Shown here: piece by piece, positions 18,270-27,214 of the stretch
Position numbering within the stretch: the stretch's first letter is position 1
How the letters are laid out: each line of letters opens with the position of its first letter
DNA from: an uncultured Acidimicrobiales bacterium
Lineage (GTDB): Bacteria; Actinomycetota; Acidimicrobiia; Acidimicrobiales; SHLQ01
DNA length: 34,053 bases
Assembly: GCA_937934655.1 (NCBI GenBank)
Contig: CALGZB010000091.1
Span: forward strand, 1 to 34,053
Direction of reading: 5' to 3'
Position numbers and translations under genes: made by a program
The notes under the pieces: model-generated
Database searches by the model: none
Told to the model about the DNA's origin: nothing
What the model saw: the letters and a program-made list of their open reading frames with translations, nothing else

Positions 18270-18989
18270 TTATTGCTGGTGGTAGGTCCTTAGGGCGTCT
18301 GCTATTCGGTCTGAGTGATCGCTGAAGAAGCCGTCGGCTCCCATATCTAGCGACTCACGGATGACCCGCAGGTGCTGGCAATCCCACGAGAACACCTCGA
18401 TCCCGAACCGGTGGAAAATCGCCATATTGCCGCCCGTCCACTCGGTGTTGCGCAGATTGACCGCATCGATCTTGAGCTCGGCCAGCGTTGCCGCATGGCG
18501 TTCGGGCCCCTTCTCCATGGCCGAAAGCTTCGTCGAATGTACAAGCTTGGCTGGACCCGCAGCGTCACGCCATGACGCCAACGTCTCGTGGTTGCGAAAG
18601 CACAGCCAAAGATTCTCGAGAGCCCCGGCGCGCTTTGCAGCCTCGACCGTGGGCACAAAGGCCCCAGCGTCACAGACATCGAGCGAGAGCGGCAGGTCGG
18701 TACCCACCTGGTCATAGAACTCGTCGAGCGAAGGGATATGGCTCGGAAGGTCGGCCCGATCGAATTCTCGGATCGGTTGGCGTTGCACCAACCTTTTGCG
18801 AACAACGCCGTCATGATCGAGCACGGCCACACCATCCTGAGTGATCCAAACATCGCTTTCGAGTCCGGATGCTCCAAGCTTTTTCGCAAGCAGAAACGAT
18901 TCGATGGTGTTGTCGTCGGTGTGAGCGCTGGCGCCACGGTGAGCGAACCCAATGGGAGGGGTCCTCATCGCCGGATTACGGGTCTTCAT
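18270..18989 (-). CDS. Glycerophosphodiester phosphodiesterase family protein
   Basis: GFAHRGASAHTDDNTIESFLLAKKLGASGLESDVWITQDGVAVLDHDGVV (GDPD HRG...E.D...HD); C-terminus EVFSWDCQHLRVIRESLDMGADGFFSDHSDRI. Start could also be 18968. Confidence 0.88.
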   Translation of the reverse strand: MKTRNPAMRTPPIGFAHRGASAHTDDNTIESFLLAKKLGASGLESDVWITQDGVAVLDHDGVVRKRLVQRQPIREFDRADLPSHIPSLDEFYDQVGTDLPLSLDVCDAGAFVPTVEAAKRAGALENLWLCFRNHETLASWRDAAGPAKLVHSTKLSAMEKGPERHAATLAELKIDAVNLRNTEWTGGNMAIFHRFGIEVFSWDCQHLRVIRESLDMGADGFFSDHSDRIADALRTYHQQ

Positions 18990-19217
18990 GGTTCCCAAGC
19001 TACCCGGTTGGCATGCAGGCTCCCGAACGCTTCTGAAGGTCTCTTGGCGCCATTGCAGCTGTGTGACGTTTCCCCTGTATCGAATGGCCCTGTGGATAGC
19101 CCAAAATTTGGGTCTCACGACCAAAAAGTAGGGAAACGAAAGGGTCGATTGGCCTGTTAAGGGGGGTGGCTGGAGTGCCGATAGTTGTGATGTCGCAATG
19201 GAACACGAAAGCTGAAC

Positions 19218-19547
19218 ATGGCAACGATTCGGGCAACATGCCCTTCTTGTGGAGATGTAGAACTGACTACGGCGGATGTCAAAGTCCGCGTATGCCTCGA
19301 TGATGATCGAGGCGAGTATTCGTTCCGCTGTCCAGTGTGCTCAATGACGGTCGTTAAGGCCGCCGAGCACCGCACTATTGACCTATTAGTTGCCTCTGGC
19401 GTTCACATGGATACGTGGACGCTCCCTGAGGAGCTCTACGAAACCAAGTCGGGTGCGCCAATTAGCCACGATGACATCATCGACTTCCACTCGCAGCTGC
19501 ACAACGACAACGTTCTCGTTGAAGCGCTTCAGGACCTGAAAGACTAG
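19218..19547 (+). CDS. Small zinc-ribbon-type protein
   Basis: 109 aa; CPSCGDVELTTADVKVRVCLDDDRGEYSFRCPVCSMTVVK (two CxxC pairs). Confidence 0.7.
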   Translation: MATIRATCPSCGDVELTTADVKVRVCLDDDRGEYSFRCPVCSMTVVKAAEHRTIDLLVASGVHMDTWTLPEELYETKSGAPISHDDIIDFHSQLHNDNVLVEALQDLKD

Positions 19548-19588
19548 CGACGGAGCAAAAGGGCGCATCAGCGCTCACGCTCGTGTCC

Positions 19589-19626
19589 ACGCAACGCTGG
19601 GTTGAACCCAGCGTTGCGTCATTTTT
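19589..19626 (+). terminator. Rho-independent terminator
   Basis: acgcaacgctgggttgaacccagcgttgcgt, a perfect inverted repeat of up to 15 bp per arm, followed by catttttg; downstream of the zinc-ribbon gene. Confidence 0.9.
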
Positions 19627-19691
19627 GTCCCGGTTTCGGCGGGCATTCGTTGCGGTGCTTCTTCGGGGCTTCGTTCCGGGACCTGCATAGG

Positions 19692-19706
19692 TAGACTCGT
19701 CATATG
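19692..19706 (+). promoter_or_regulatory. Candidate -10 (TAGACT) 6 nt before the tatA ATG; leaderless-type
   Basis: TAGACT-cgtcat-ATG. Confidence 0.45.
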
Positions 19707-20168
19707 GGAAACGTGGGTGGTCTTGAAGTCCTCGTAGTGCTTTTAGTAGCGCTCGTTGTCTTGGGCCCGGAGAAGCTTCCCGAAGCGGTGCGCAAAGTCG
19801 GCAACGTCGTTGGTGAACTGCGCCGAGTCTCGAAGAGTTTCCAGGATGAAATGCGCTCGGCCGCGATGCTCGATGAGTTTGGCCTCGAAGCCAAGGCACG
19901 AGACAAAGGCGATGCTGCCGTAGCGGCGAGCAAAGCCAAGCAGGCAGGTATGGAGCCGACCGGAAAAAGCCTGACCGAAAACACCGAACCGTTTACGAAC
20001 ACCGATGCCGAGCTCTCGTCATCCGATGAGTCCGACGCTTCCGCAGCAGCTGCGACCGATGCCTCAAGCCCGGCGCCGAGCAACGGCCCTCCGAGCAATG
20101 GCACGGCCAGTGATGCCGGTGACGACGCCGACGATGATGATCAGCCTCGAATCGAATCCGACGCATAG
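19704..20168 (+). CDS. tatA: Sec-independent translocase TatA/TatB-type protein
   Basis: MGNVGGLEVLVVLLVALVVLGPEKLPEAVRKVGNVVGELRRVSKSFQDEM: TM, LGPEKLPE hinge, amphipathic helix; tatC follows. Could be TatB type. Confidence 0.88.
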   Translation: MGNVGGLEVLVVLLVALVVLGPEKLPEAVRKVGNVVGELRRVSKSFQDEMRSAAMLDEFGLEAKARDKGDAAVAASKAKQAGMEPTGKSLTENTEPFTNTDAELSSSDESDASAAAATDASSPAPSNGPPSNGTASDAGDDADDDDQPRIESDA

Positions 20169-20170
20169 CG

Positions 20171-20989
20171 GTGGCTGACCCAACGAAACCTTCAACCTCG
20201 TCACAGTCGCGCGTGCCGGCCGCTGACGAAGGCCGTATGACACTCGTCGAGCACCTCACGGAGCTTCGAACTCGCATTATCCGGGCGGCCATAGCGATTG
20301 CCGTTGGGTTCGTAATCTGCTGGTGGAAAGGCCCCGACCTGCTCCAGTTTCTCGTCGAGCCCTACTGCGACACCATCGACCCCGAAGCCATCATCGCCGC
20401 TGGCGGAAAGGTCGGCGAGTGTCAGCTTCTGGTTACCGAGCCGACCGAACAGCTCAACGTGCGGGTCACTACAGCGCTCTATGGCGGGTTCTCGCTGGCG
20501 TTGCCCGTAGTGATGTGGCAACTCTGGCGGTTCATCACACCAGGTCTTTATCCGCACGAGAAGCGCTACGCATTGCCGTTTGTCTTCTCGAGCATGCTGC
20601 TGTTCTGCCTCGGCGTGGGGCTCTCGTACTGGAGCTTGCCCCGAGCGCTCGTGTTCCTTACCGAGATTGGCGGGCTCGACTTTGCCGTCAACTTCAGACC
20701 CCAGCCGTACCTGACCTTTGTTATCAAGATGCTGGTGGCGTTCGGGCTGGGGTTCCAGTTCCCCATCGTGCTGATATTCATGCAACTGGCTGGCATCTTG
20801 TCGGTTGACGCCCTCAAGAGCGGTCGCCGGTACGCAATTGTGGGCATCGTCGTGCTGGTTGCGGTGGTAACCCCCAGTGGCGATCCAATCACCCTGCTGG
20901 TGCTTTCGGTGCCGATGTACATCTTCTACGAGTGCGCGATCCTTTTCGGCGTCTTGAGGGCTAGGCGCCAAAAGGCCGTTGCAACGTGA
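20171..20989 (+). CDS. tatC: Sec-independent protein translocase TatC
   Basis: MTLVEHLTELRTRIIRAAIAIAVGFVICWW...VMWQLWRFITPGLYPHEKRY...VVTPSGDPITLLVLSVPMYIFYE. Confidence 0.96.
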   Translation: MADPTKPSTSSQSRVPAADEGRMTLVEHLTELRTRIIRAAIAIAVGFVICWWKGPDLLQFLVEPYCDTIDPEAIIAAGGKVGECQLLVTEPTEQLNVRVTTALYGGFSLALPVVMWQLWRFITPGLYPHEKRYALPFVFSSMLLFCLGVGLSYWSLPRALVFLTEIGGLDFAVNFRPQPYLTFVIKMLVAFGLGFQFPIVLIFMQLAGILSVDALKSGRRYAIVGIVVLVAVVTPSGDPITLLVLSVPMYIFYECAILFGVLRARRQKAVAT

Positions 20990-20996
20990 GCCCGAA

Positions 20997-23675
20997 ATGA
21001 CGGACTACGGGTTCACTCTTGATCCGTTTCAGCAGGAGTCGATCGACGTCCTCAAGAGCGGCCGATCGGTTCTGGTCGCCGCCCCCACTGGCTCGGGCAA
21101 GACCGTGGTCGCCGAGTACGCCGTCGAAGAAGCCCGAAGCCTTGGCGAAAAGGTGTTCTACACGACCCCAATCAAGGCGCTGTCGAATCAAAAATACCGG
21201 GACTTTAAGGAAAAATACGGTGCCGATTCGGTCGGTCTACTCACCGGCGACAACGCCGTAAACGGCAACGCCCCCGTTGTGGTGATGACCACCGAAGTTC
21301 TCCGCAACATGTTGTATGCCGGGTCTGATCTGCTCGAGGGGCTCCGATATGTGGTCCTCGACGAGGTCCACTACCTCCAGGACGCTTACCGCGGCGCCGT
21401 GTGGGAAGAAGTGATGATTCATCTGCCGAAGCAGGTTCGGCTCGTTGCCCTATCGGCCACGGTTTCAAACGCAGATGAGCTTGCCGAGTGGATTACCGAG
21501 GTGCGGGGCGAGACTGTTGCCGTGCTCGAGACGACCAGACCGGTCGAGTTACGCGACCTCTACGGCGTTGCCGAGCGCGGATCCTCGCAGCTGCACGTGG
21601 TGCCAGTACTGATCGATGACAAACCCAACCGCGAAGCGTTCCGGTTCGACGTGCAGAGCGGCAGTAAGGGACACGGACGCAACGATCGCAAGGGTCGCAA
21701 AGGTCCGCCCAAGCGTCGCCGGCCGTTCACCACGCCTCGCCGCCTGGACGTCATTCACTACCTTCGCAAACGCGACCTGCTGCCCGGTATCTTCTTCATC
21801 TTCAGTCGTGCCGGCTGTGACGATGCCGTATCGAGTTCGCTTGACTCGGGGATGGACCTCACCACCGAGTCCGAGAAAGAACGGATCGCCGCGATCGCGG
21901 CCAAACGCACCGCGCACCTCTCCGAACGAGATCTCATCGCGCTCGAGTACGAGCGATTCGTCGCTGCCCTCATGCGAGGTGTCGGCGCCCATCACGCAGG
22001 CATGGTTCCGGCGTTCAAGGAAACGGTGGAGCTCTGCTTTGTCGAGGGGCTTATTAAAGCCGTCTTCGCGACCGAGACACTGGCCATGGGCATCAACATG
22101 CCGGCCCGAAGTGTTGTGCTCGACAAGCTCACAAAGTTCACCGGCGAAACTCACGAGTCCCTCACCCCAGGCCAATACACCCAGCTCACCGGGCGCGCCG
22201 GGCGGCGCGGTATCGACCCGCTTGGCCATGCGCTTGTGCTTTGGTCGCCGTACGTCACGTTCGATCAGGTTTCGCGCCTAGCGGGCAGTACCAGCTTCCC
22301 GCTGTTCTCTTCATTCCGGCCGAGCTACAACATGGCGGTCAATCTCGTCCGCAGGGTCGAAGAAGACGCAGCCGGCGATTTGCTTCGTCAGTCGTTCGCT
22401 CAGTTTCAGTCGCGGAGCGCCGTGGCAAAGTTGGCGAAGAAGGTACAGAAGCGCCGGGACGACGTGCGCAAGGCAACCGATGCGCTCACCGCGCCAAGAG
22501 CTGAGGTTGAGTCATCCCGGCCCTCGTCTCGAGGCAGCGAAGGCGGAAGCGTCGGACAAAACCCAGAACTGGCCGACCGGATTGCGAAGACGGTGGACCG
22601 CTTGGCGCCGGGTGACGTTTTGGCGGCATCGGCGACCCACGAACGTGTTGTTGTTGTGTCTACCGCGTTTCGGCGAGGCCAGGCTCGAGTTCGCCTTGTC
22701 AACGAGGTTGGCGATTCGTTCACCGTCGATACCGACGAGTTTCAAGAGCTACCAGACACCATCGGTACGATGTCGCTGCCCGAGCCGTACTCGCCAAACA
22801 GCGACCGGTTTCAAAAGGCAGCCGGCCACGAGCTGTCGCGAACCAGCTTTCGGGCACGGCGTGGCAAGAACCGGGCCAACGACCGGGTGGATCGTGCCTC
22901 CGAATCGGGTGGCGAAAGCGCTGCGTATGACGCTCCCGAGCAGACCTACACCGACGACATGCGGTTCAACCTTGCACTCCTTGATCAGATCGAGGCCGAC
23001 GAGCGCGAGATCGAGATACTGACCAAACGCATGGCCGATCGCGACGGTTCTATCCAGAAACAGTTCGCGGCTGTTCGCAGTGTGCTCGACCAGCTGGGTT
23101 ATCTCGACGGCTGGTCGCTCACCGATCGCGGCGAGATGCTCGTGCGGGTCTACCACGAACGCGATCTGTTGATCACCGAAGCGCTGATGAGCGGCCTGCT
23201 CGATGGCCTTGATGAATCCGAGTTGGCCGGAATGGTCAGCGGGTTTACGTACGAGCATCGCAGCTCGACCCCACCGCCGTCGCCGTGGTTTCCGAGCAAG
23301 ACCGCCCGGCAGCGGTTTGGCGAACTCGCGGCGATGCACGCACGGATCAACCGGCTCGAACGGTCGGCGGGGCTCCCGGAGACAACAGAGCCCGACCCGA
23401 CGGTGTTTGCCTCGGTGCATGCCTGGGCACTGGGTGTCGACCTCGACGATGTGCTCGATGACGATCTCACCGGCGGCGATTTCGTCCGGCAGATCAAACA
23501 GATTATCGACCTCTTGCGGCAGCTTGCGGTCGCTGCTCCAAACCCCGATACCAGACGCCGGTCGGCGGCTGCTGCAGAACGGCTTGACAGGGGAGTGGTG
23601 ACCGCTTCGGGAGCGGTGGCTCCTCCGAGCGAGCCTGATGATGAGGGCGACACCGAAGAGGCTGACGAATCATGA
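20997..23675 (+). CDS. helY: Ski2/Mtr4-like DEAD/DEAH-box RNA helicase (HelY type)
   Basis: LDPFQQESIDVLKSGRSVLVAAPTGSGKTVVAEYA, VVLDEVHYL (DEVH), LSATVSNADELAEWI, VFATETLAMGINMPARSVV, TQLTGRAGRRGID. Confidence 0.93.
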   Translation: MTDYGFTLDPFQQESIDVLKSGRSVLVAAPTGSGKTVVAEYAVEEARSLGEKVFYTTPIKALSNQKYRDFKEKYGADSVGLLTGDNAVNGNAPVVVMTTEVLRNMLYAGSDLLEGLRYVVLDEVHYLQDAYRGAVWEEVMIHLPKQVRLVALSATVSNADELAEWITEVRGETVAVLETTRPVELRDLYGVAERGSSQLHVVPVLIDDKPNREAFRFDVQSGSKGHGRNDRKGRKGPPKRRRPFTTPRRLDVIHYLRKRDLLPGIFFIFSRAGCDDAVSSSLDSGMDLTTESEKERIAAIAAKRTAHLSERDLIALEYERFVAALMRGVGAHHAGMVPAFKETVELCFVEGLIKAVFATETLAMGINMPARSVVLDKLTKFTGETHESLTPGQYTQLTGRAGRRGIDPLGHALVLWSPYVTFDQVSRLAGSTSFPLFSSFRPSYNMAVNLVRRVEEDAAGDLLRQSFAQFQSRSAVAKLAKKVQKRRDDVRKATDALTAPRAEVESSRPSSRGSEGGSVGQNPELADRIAKTVDRLAPGDVLAASATHERVVVVSTAFRRGQARVRLVNEVGDSFTVDTDEFQELPDTIGTMSLPEPYSPNSDRFQKAAGHELSRTSFRARRGKNRANDRVDRASESGGESAAYDAPEQTYTDDMRFNLALLDQIEADEREIEILTKRMADRDGSIQKQFAAVRSVLDQLGYLDGWSLTDRGEMLVRVYHERDLLITEALMSGLLDGLDESELAGMVSGFTYEHRSSTPPPSPWFPSKTARQRFGELAAMHARINRLERSAGLPETTEPDPTVFASVHAWALGVDLDDVLDDDLTGGDFVRQIKQIIDLLRQLAVAAPNPDTRRRSAAAAERLDRGVVTASGAVAPPSEPDDEGDTEEADES

Positions 23676-24271
23676 TTGAACGATTTGCCGACTGGGGCGA
23701 GAACGGCCCGTTACCCGATAACGGTGTGGTCGCGACCTCCGACCGCGCCGCGGCGCTCGTGATCGCCAACGCTGTCGACGAGGTGCCGCCCGTCGGACTG
23801 ATTGCCGGCGACCTTCGGCGCACGCTCGGCGGCCGACGAGGCCGCGGGCAAATGCGCCATCCCGACGCGGCCCGTGCGGTGGTCGACTACGGACTGGTGC
23901 GGTTCGAAGACACCGAGCTCCCGTTCGTTGCCCACGTAGTGGCTCGACGGTCACTCACCCGCGGTCGGGTGATTGCGGTCATGAACGCTGCGTTCGTAGG
24001 CAAGTGGAACGTCGCGCCTCGCTCGCACCCCTCCGACGGTGTGTTCGAGGTCCTCGATGTCACGATGTCCTTTTCGGACCGCGTAAAGGCCCGCCGGCGT
24101 CTTCCCGCCGGCACCCATATTCCGCACCCGGCGATCCACCAGCAGCGCGGCGCAACGTTTGAATTTCAGCTCGATAAGCCGCTCGACCTTTGGGTCGATG
24201 GCAAGAACGTGGCGCGTGTCGACAACTTCTCGGTGGTGTTGGTTCCCGATGGTTTGCCGATTGTTGTGTAG
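23672..24271 (+). CDS. YegS/diacylglycerol-kinase-like protein lacking the N-terminal GGDGT region
   Basis: VGLIAGDLRRTLGGRR resembles the substrate-loop region; NAAFVGKWNVAPRSHPSDGVFEVLDV...LPAGTHIPHPAIHQQRGATFEF...LDLWVDGKNVARVDNFSVVLVPDGLPIVV resembles the C-terminal lobe. ATGA overlap with helY. Confidence 0.6.
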   Translation: MIERFADWGENGPLPDNGVVATSDRAAALVIANAVDEVPPVGLIAGDLRRTLGGRRGRGQMRHPDAARAVVDYGLVRFEDTELPFVAHVVARRSLTRGRVIAVMNAAFVGKWNVAPRSHPSDGVFEVLDVTMSFSDRVKARRRLPAGTHIPHPAIHQQRGATFEFQLDKPLDLWVDGKNVARVDNFSVVLVPDGLPIVV

Positions 24272-24343
24272 CCAGAGCAGGTCAGGAGCATGCACGTGAC
24301 GAATTCGTCACCTCAGGTCCACTCCTTGTTGAATGATCGCGCC

Positions 24344-24360
24344 TACAGTTTCGCCTCGTG
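24344..24360 (+). promoter_or_regulatory. Candidate -10 (TACAGT) 8 nt before the ThyX-like GTG; leaderless-type
   Basis: TACAGT-ttcgcctc-GTG. Confidence 0.4.
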
Positions 24361-25959
24361 AAGACCTATGTGGAGGAAGAGTTCACCGCCGATGAGGCCG
24401 ATGTGCTCCGCCGCGATTTCACCAACCTTGATCAGCCTGTATTCGCACTGGTAAACCTGCCAGAAGTGGTGAAGGGCGCGCTCTTCGCCAGGTACTCGCG
24501 TTCGCCGCTCAGTCTTCGCCGACTGTTTCTCAAAGAGTTCGTCGGCGACCTTGACATCACCGGTGATGAAACGATCGACGCAACGGTGGGGCTGCGACGG
24601 GCCGAAGAACTCTACGACCGAGTCTTCTTTCAGTACGGCGACGACTCGGTTGCCCAGCTCGGTGGCGTGCATCTTGCGTGCGAGCAGTCATCGAACATCC
24701 TGACCAAGGTGCTCGAGTGGGGTCGGCTTATGTCCTACCTCGAGCAATCCACTCGCTACATCGCCTACGACGAACGCCTCGGTGGCCGCTACCGCTATTA
24801 CCGCGATCCCGAGTTGCTCGCTTCGCCCCTTGGCGCTCGCTATGTCGGCGACATGGATCGACTGTTCGACGCGTATTCGTCGATGATTCCGACGATGGCC
24901 GATTTCTTCCGAAGCCACATTCCTCAGCAGGCGGGCGACGCAGACTTCGTCTATCGCACCGCAATTCAGGCCAAGGCCCTCGACTCGATTCGCGGGATCT
25001 TGCCAGCTTCGGCACTCTCGAACGTCGGCATCTATGGCTCGGGCCAAGCCTACGAAGCGTTGCTGTTGCGTATGGCGTCGCATCCGCTTCCAGAGGCACG
25101 CGAATACGGCGACCTAATGCTGACCGAACTCCGCAAGGTCATTCCATCGTTCTTGAAGCGTGTCGACTTGCCCGATCGCGGTGTGGTCACCAGCCAGTAT
25201 CTTTCTGACAACTACGAAGCCATGGCCGATATCGCCGAGCAGCTTTTCCCGACCGACGTTGCGCCCGACACTGCGCCGATGGTCGAGCTCGTCGATTTCG
25301 ATCCCGATGCCGAGATCAAGCTCGTTGCCAGCATGTTGTACTCACATGTTGCGCTGCCCGAGACCCAGCTAGAGGCTCGGGTGCGGACGATGTCGGTCGA
25401 TGACCGCATCGCCGTCATGCGGGCCTACACCGGCGAACGCAAGAACCGTAGGCACCGTCCTGGTCGAGCGCTCGAGCGGCCGTCGTACCGATTCGATATT
25501 TTGTCCGACTACGGAGCGTTCCGGGACCTTCAACGTCACCGGATGCTTACCGTCGAGTGGCAGAAACTTTCGCCTTCCCACGGCTACACCATGCCTCCCG
25601 AGGTCGAAACTGCCGGCCTCGCCGATCAGTTCGAAGCCCAGATGGAGCGGTCTGCCGATCTGTATGCGTTGCTCGAGGGGCCGTATCCTGAGCAAGCCTC
25701 CTACGCCGTGTCCTTGGCGTACAAGATTCGCTACATGATGCACACCAACGCCCGGGAAGCGATGCACATGCTTGAGCTGCGCACAACGCCGCAGGGTCAC
25801 CCTGCGTACCGAGAGGTTGCTCAAGAGATGCACAACCTCATTGGCGAGCGGGCCGGTCATAAGGCGATTGCGGCGATGATGACGTTCGTTAATCATGAGC
25901 AGGAGCCTGAACTCGGTCGCCTCGCTGGCGAACGGAAGTCGGCAGAAAAGTCGAGCTAG
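24358..25959 (+). CDS. FAD-dependent thymidylate synthase (ThyX)-like protein with two ThyX-like halves
   Basis: C-terminal half: YGAFRDLQRHRMLTVEWQKLSPSHGYTMP...REAMHMLELRTTPQGHPAYREVAQEMHNLI; N-terminal half: FQYGDDSVAQLGGVHLACEQSSNILTKVLEWGRLMSYLEQSTRYIAYDERLGGRYRYY. Confidence 0.8.
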   Translation: MKTYVEEEFTADEADVLRRDFTNLDQPVFALVNLPEVVKGALFARYSRSPLSLRRLFLKEFVGDLDITGDETIDATVGLRRAEELYDRVFFQYGDDSVAQLGGVHLACEQSSNILTKVLEWGRLMSYLEQSTRYIAYDERLGGRYRYYRDPELLASPLGARYVGDMDRLFDAYSSMIPTMADFFRSHIPQQAGDADFVYRTAIQAKALDSIRGILPASALSNVGIYGSGQAYEALLLRMASHPLPEAREYGDLMLTELRKVIPSFLKRVDLPDRGVVTSQYLSDNYEAMADIAEQLFPTDVAPDTAPMVELVDFDPDAEIKLVASMLYSHVALPETQLEARVRTMSVDDRIAVMRAYTGERKNRRHRPGRALERPSYRFDILSDYGAFRDLQRHRMLTVEWQKLSPSHGYTMPPEVETAGLADQFEAQMERSADLYALLEGPYPEQASYAVSLAYKIRYMMHTNAREAMHMLELRTTPQGHPAYREVAQEMHNLIGERAGHKAIAAMMTFVNHEQEPELGRLAGERKSAEKSS

Positions 25960-26228
25960 TCCCGAGCCCGTACCCCGGTGGCCGTCGGCCTTCGGAGTGG
26001 GTTCTCTGAACGTCCGACGCGGTTGTGTCGGGCTTTCGTCGTTTTGGCCGGGCTTCGGACGCTTCGGCCGGTGTTCATTTCTGCGGCTCGGGTCCGCCGA
26101 TCGCTTGGCATAGCTGGTGTCGCGCCCCTAGTGGGTGATGCTCGTGAGATTTATGTTGGGAAAGTTGGAAAAGTTGTTAGATTATTCTCCCTAAGTGGGC
26201 GGATAACCACTGACAGGGAAAATCCAAC

Positions 26229-27116
26229 GTGACTAGCTTCAATTTCGACAACGAACATCTTGCTGACGCTCGCCGCTTTTTGCGGACGAACAAGAGCCGT
26301 ATCGCCGGGCCTGCGGCGATTGTTCTGCTCGGCCTGGGTGGCCAGATGGCTACCCACGTTGTGCAGCGTGGCGACACGCTCTACAGCTTGGCCAAAGAAC
26401 AAGGCGTGACCGTCGAAGAAATTGCGACTGCAAACAATATTTCGAACCCCAACCTGATCGTCGCCGGCCAGAAGCTTTCGCTCCCAGCGTCGAACGACAT
26501 CACTGTGGTTGTTCAACCGGGTGAGACCGTATGGTCGATCGCCCAAGCGCACGGGGTAACTGTGGCGTCGATCATCGATCGAAACGGTCTTGGAGCTTCG
26601 GCCCGGATCATTGAGGGCCAGAAACTGCGTATCGGTGCACAAAGCGGTTCAGCCGACGCTCAGCCTGAAAAGACATGGGCGGAGAAGAAGGCGGCCCGCG
26701 AAGCTCGAAAGGCCGAGCAGGAAGCTGCTGCAGCGGCCAAGGCAGAAGCGGAGGCTGAAGCAGAGGCCAAAGCCAAAGCCAAAGCTGAGGCGAAAGCCGA
26801 GAAGCAGGCTGAAAAGGACCGAGCGGCAGAGGAAGAAGCCGAAAACGAGCAAGCCGAACAGGAACAAGCGGAAGAAGTTCCAGCTGAAGAAGCTCCCGAA
26901 CCTGAGGTTGCACCGGAACCTGAACCTGAACCAGAAAAGAATGATGCTGGTTCTCCTGGGGTAGTAACCACGATTTATGTGGTCCAACAGGGAGATTCGG
27001 TCGCTTCGATCGCTTCACTTTTCGGTATCGAAGCCCAAGTTTTGGCCGATGCTAATGGCATCTCGGTCGATGCTGCGCTCGATACGGGTAGTCGTCTGAA
27101 CATCCCAAGTCGCTAA
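26229..27116 (+). CDS. Membrane-anchored LysM protein (three LysM repeats)
   Basis: N-terminal TM (GPAAIVLLGLGGQMA); THVVQRGDTLYSLAKEQGVTVEEIATANNI..., TVVVQPGETVWSIAQAHGVTVASIIDRNGL..., IYVVQQGDSVASIASLFGIEAQVLADANGI... Confidence 0.9.
   Translation: MTSFNFDNEHLADARRFLRTNKSRIAGPAAIVLLGLGGQMATHVVQRGDTLYSLAKEQGVTVEEIATANNISNPNLIVAGQKLSLPASNDITVVVQPGETVWSIAQAHGVTVASIIDRNGLGASARIIEGQKLRIGAQSGSADAQPEKTWAEKKAAREARKAEQEAAAAAKAEAEAEAEAKAKAKAEAKAEKQAEKDRAAEEEAENEQAEQEQAEEVPAEEAPEPEVAPEPEPEPEKNDAGSPGVVTTIYVVQQGDSVASIASLFGIEAQVLADANGISVDAALDTGSRLNIPSR
26690..26940 (+). repeat. Low-complexity A/E/K then E/P codon repeat inside the LysM gene
   Basis: Encodes KKAAREARKAEQEAAAAAKAEAEAEAEAKAKAKAEAKAEKQAEKDRAAEEEAENEQAEQEQAEEVPAEEAPEPEVAPEPEPEPEK. 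Confidence 0.9.
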
Positions 27117-27214
27117 GACAATCTGATCAATCCGACCAGATGTCGTAAAACTTGGATGAAGTATGTCTATGATCCCCTCGTCTCTACCGACACGCGGTTC
27201 GAGGCTCGGAGATC

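Noticed and set aside
26608-27018. Leu/Pro/Arg-rich, Phe-rich and Ser-rich ORFs on the minus strand
   Set aside because: Artefacts of the A/E/K low-complexity codons of the LysM gene read in reverse.
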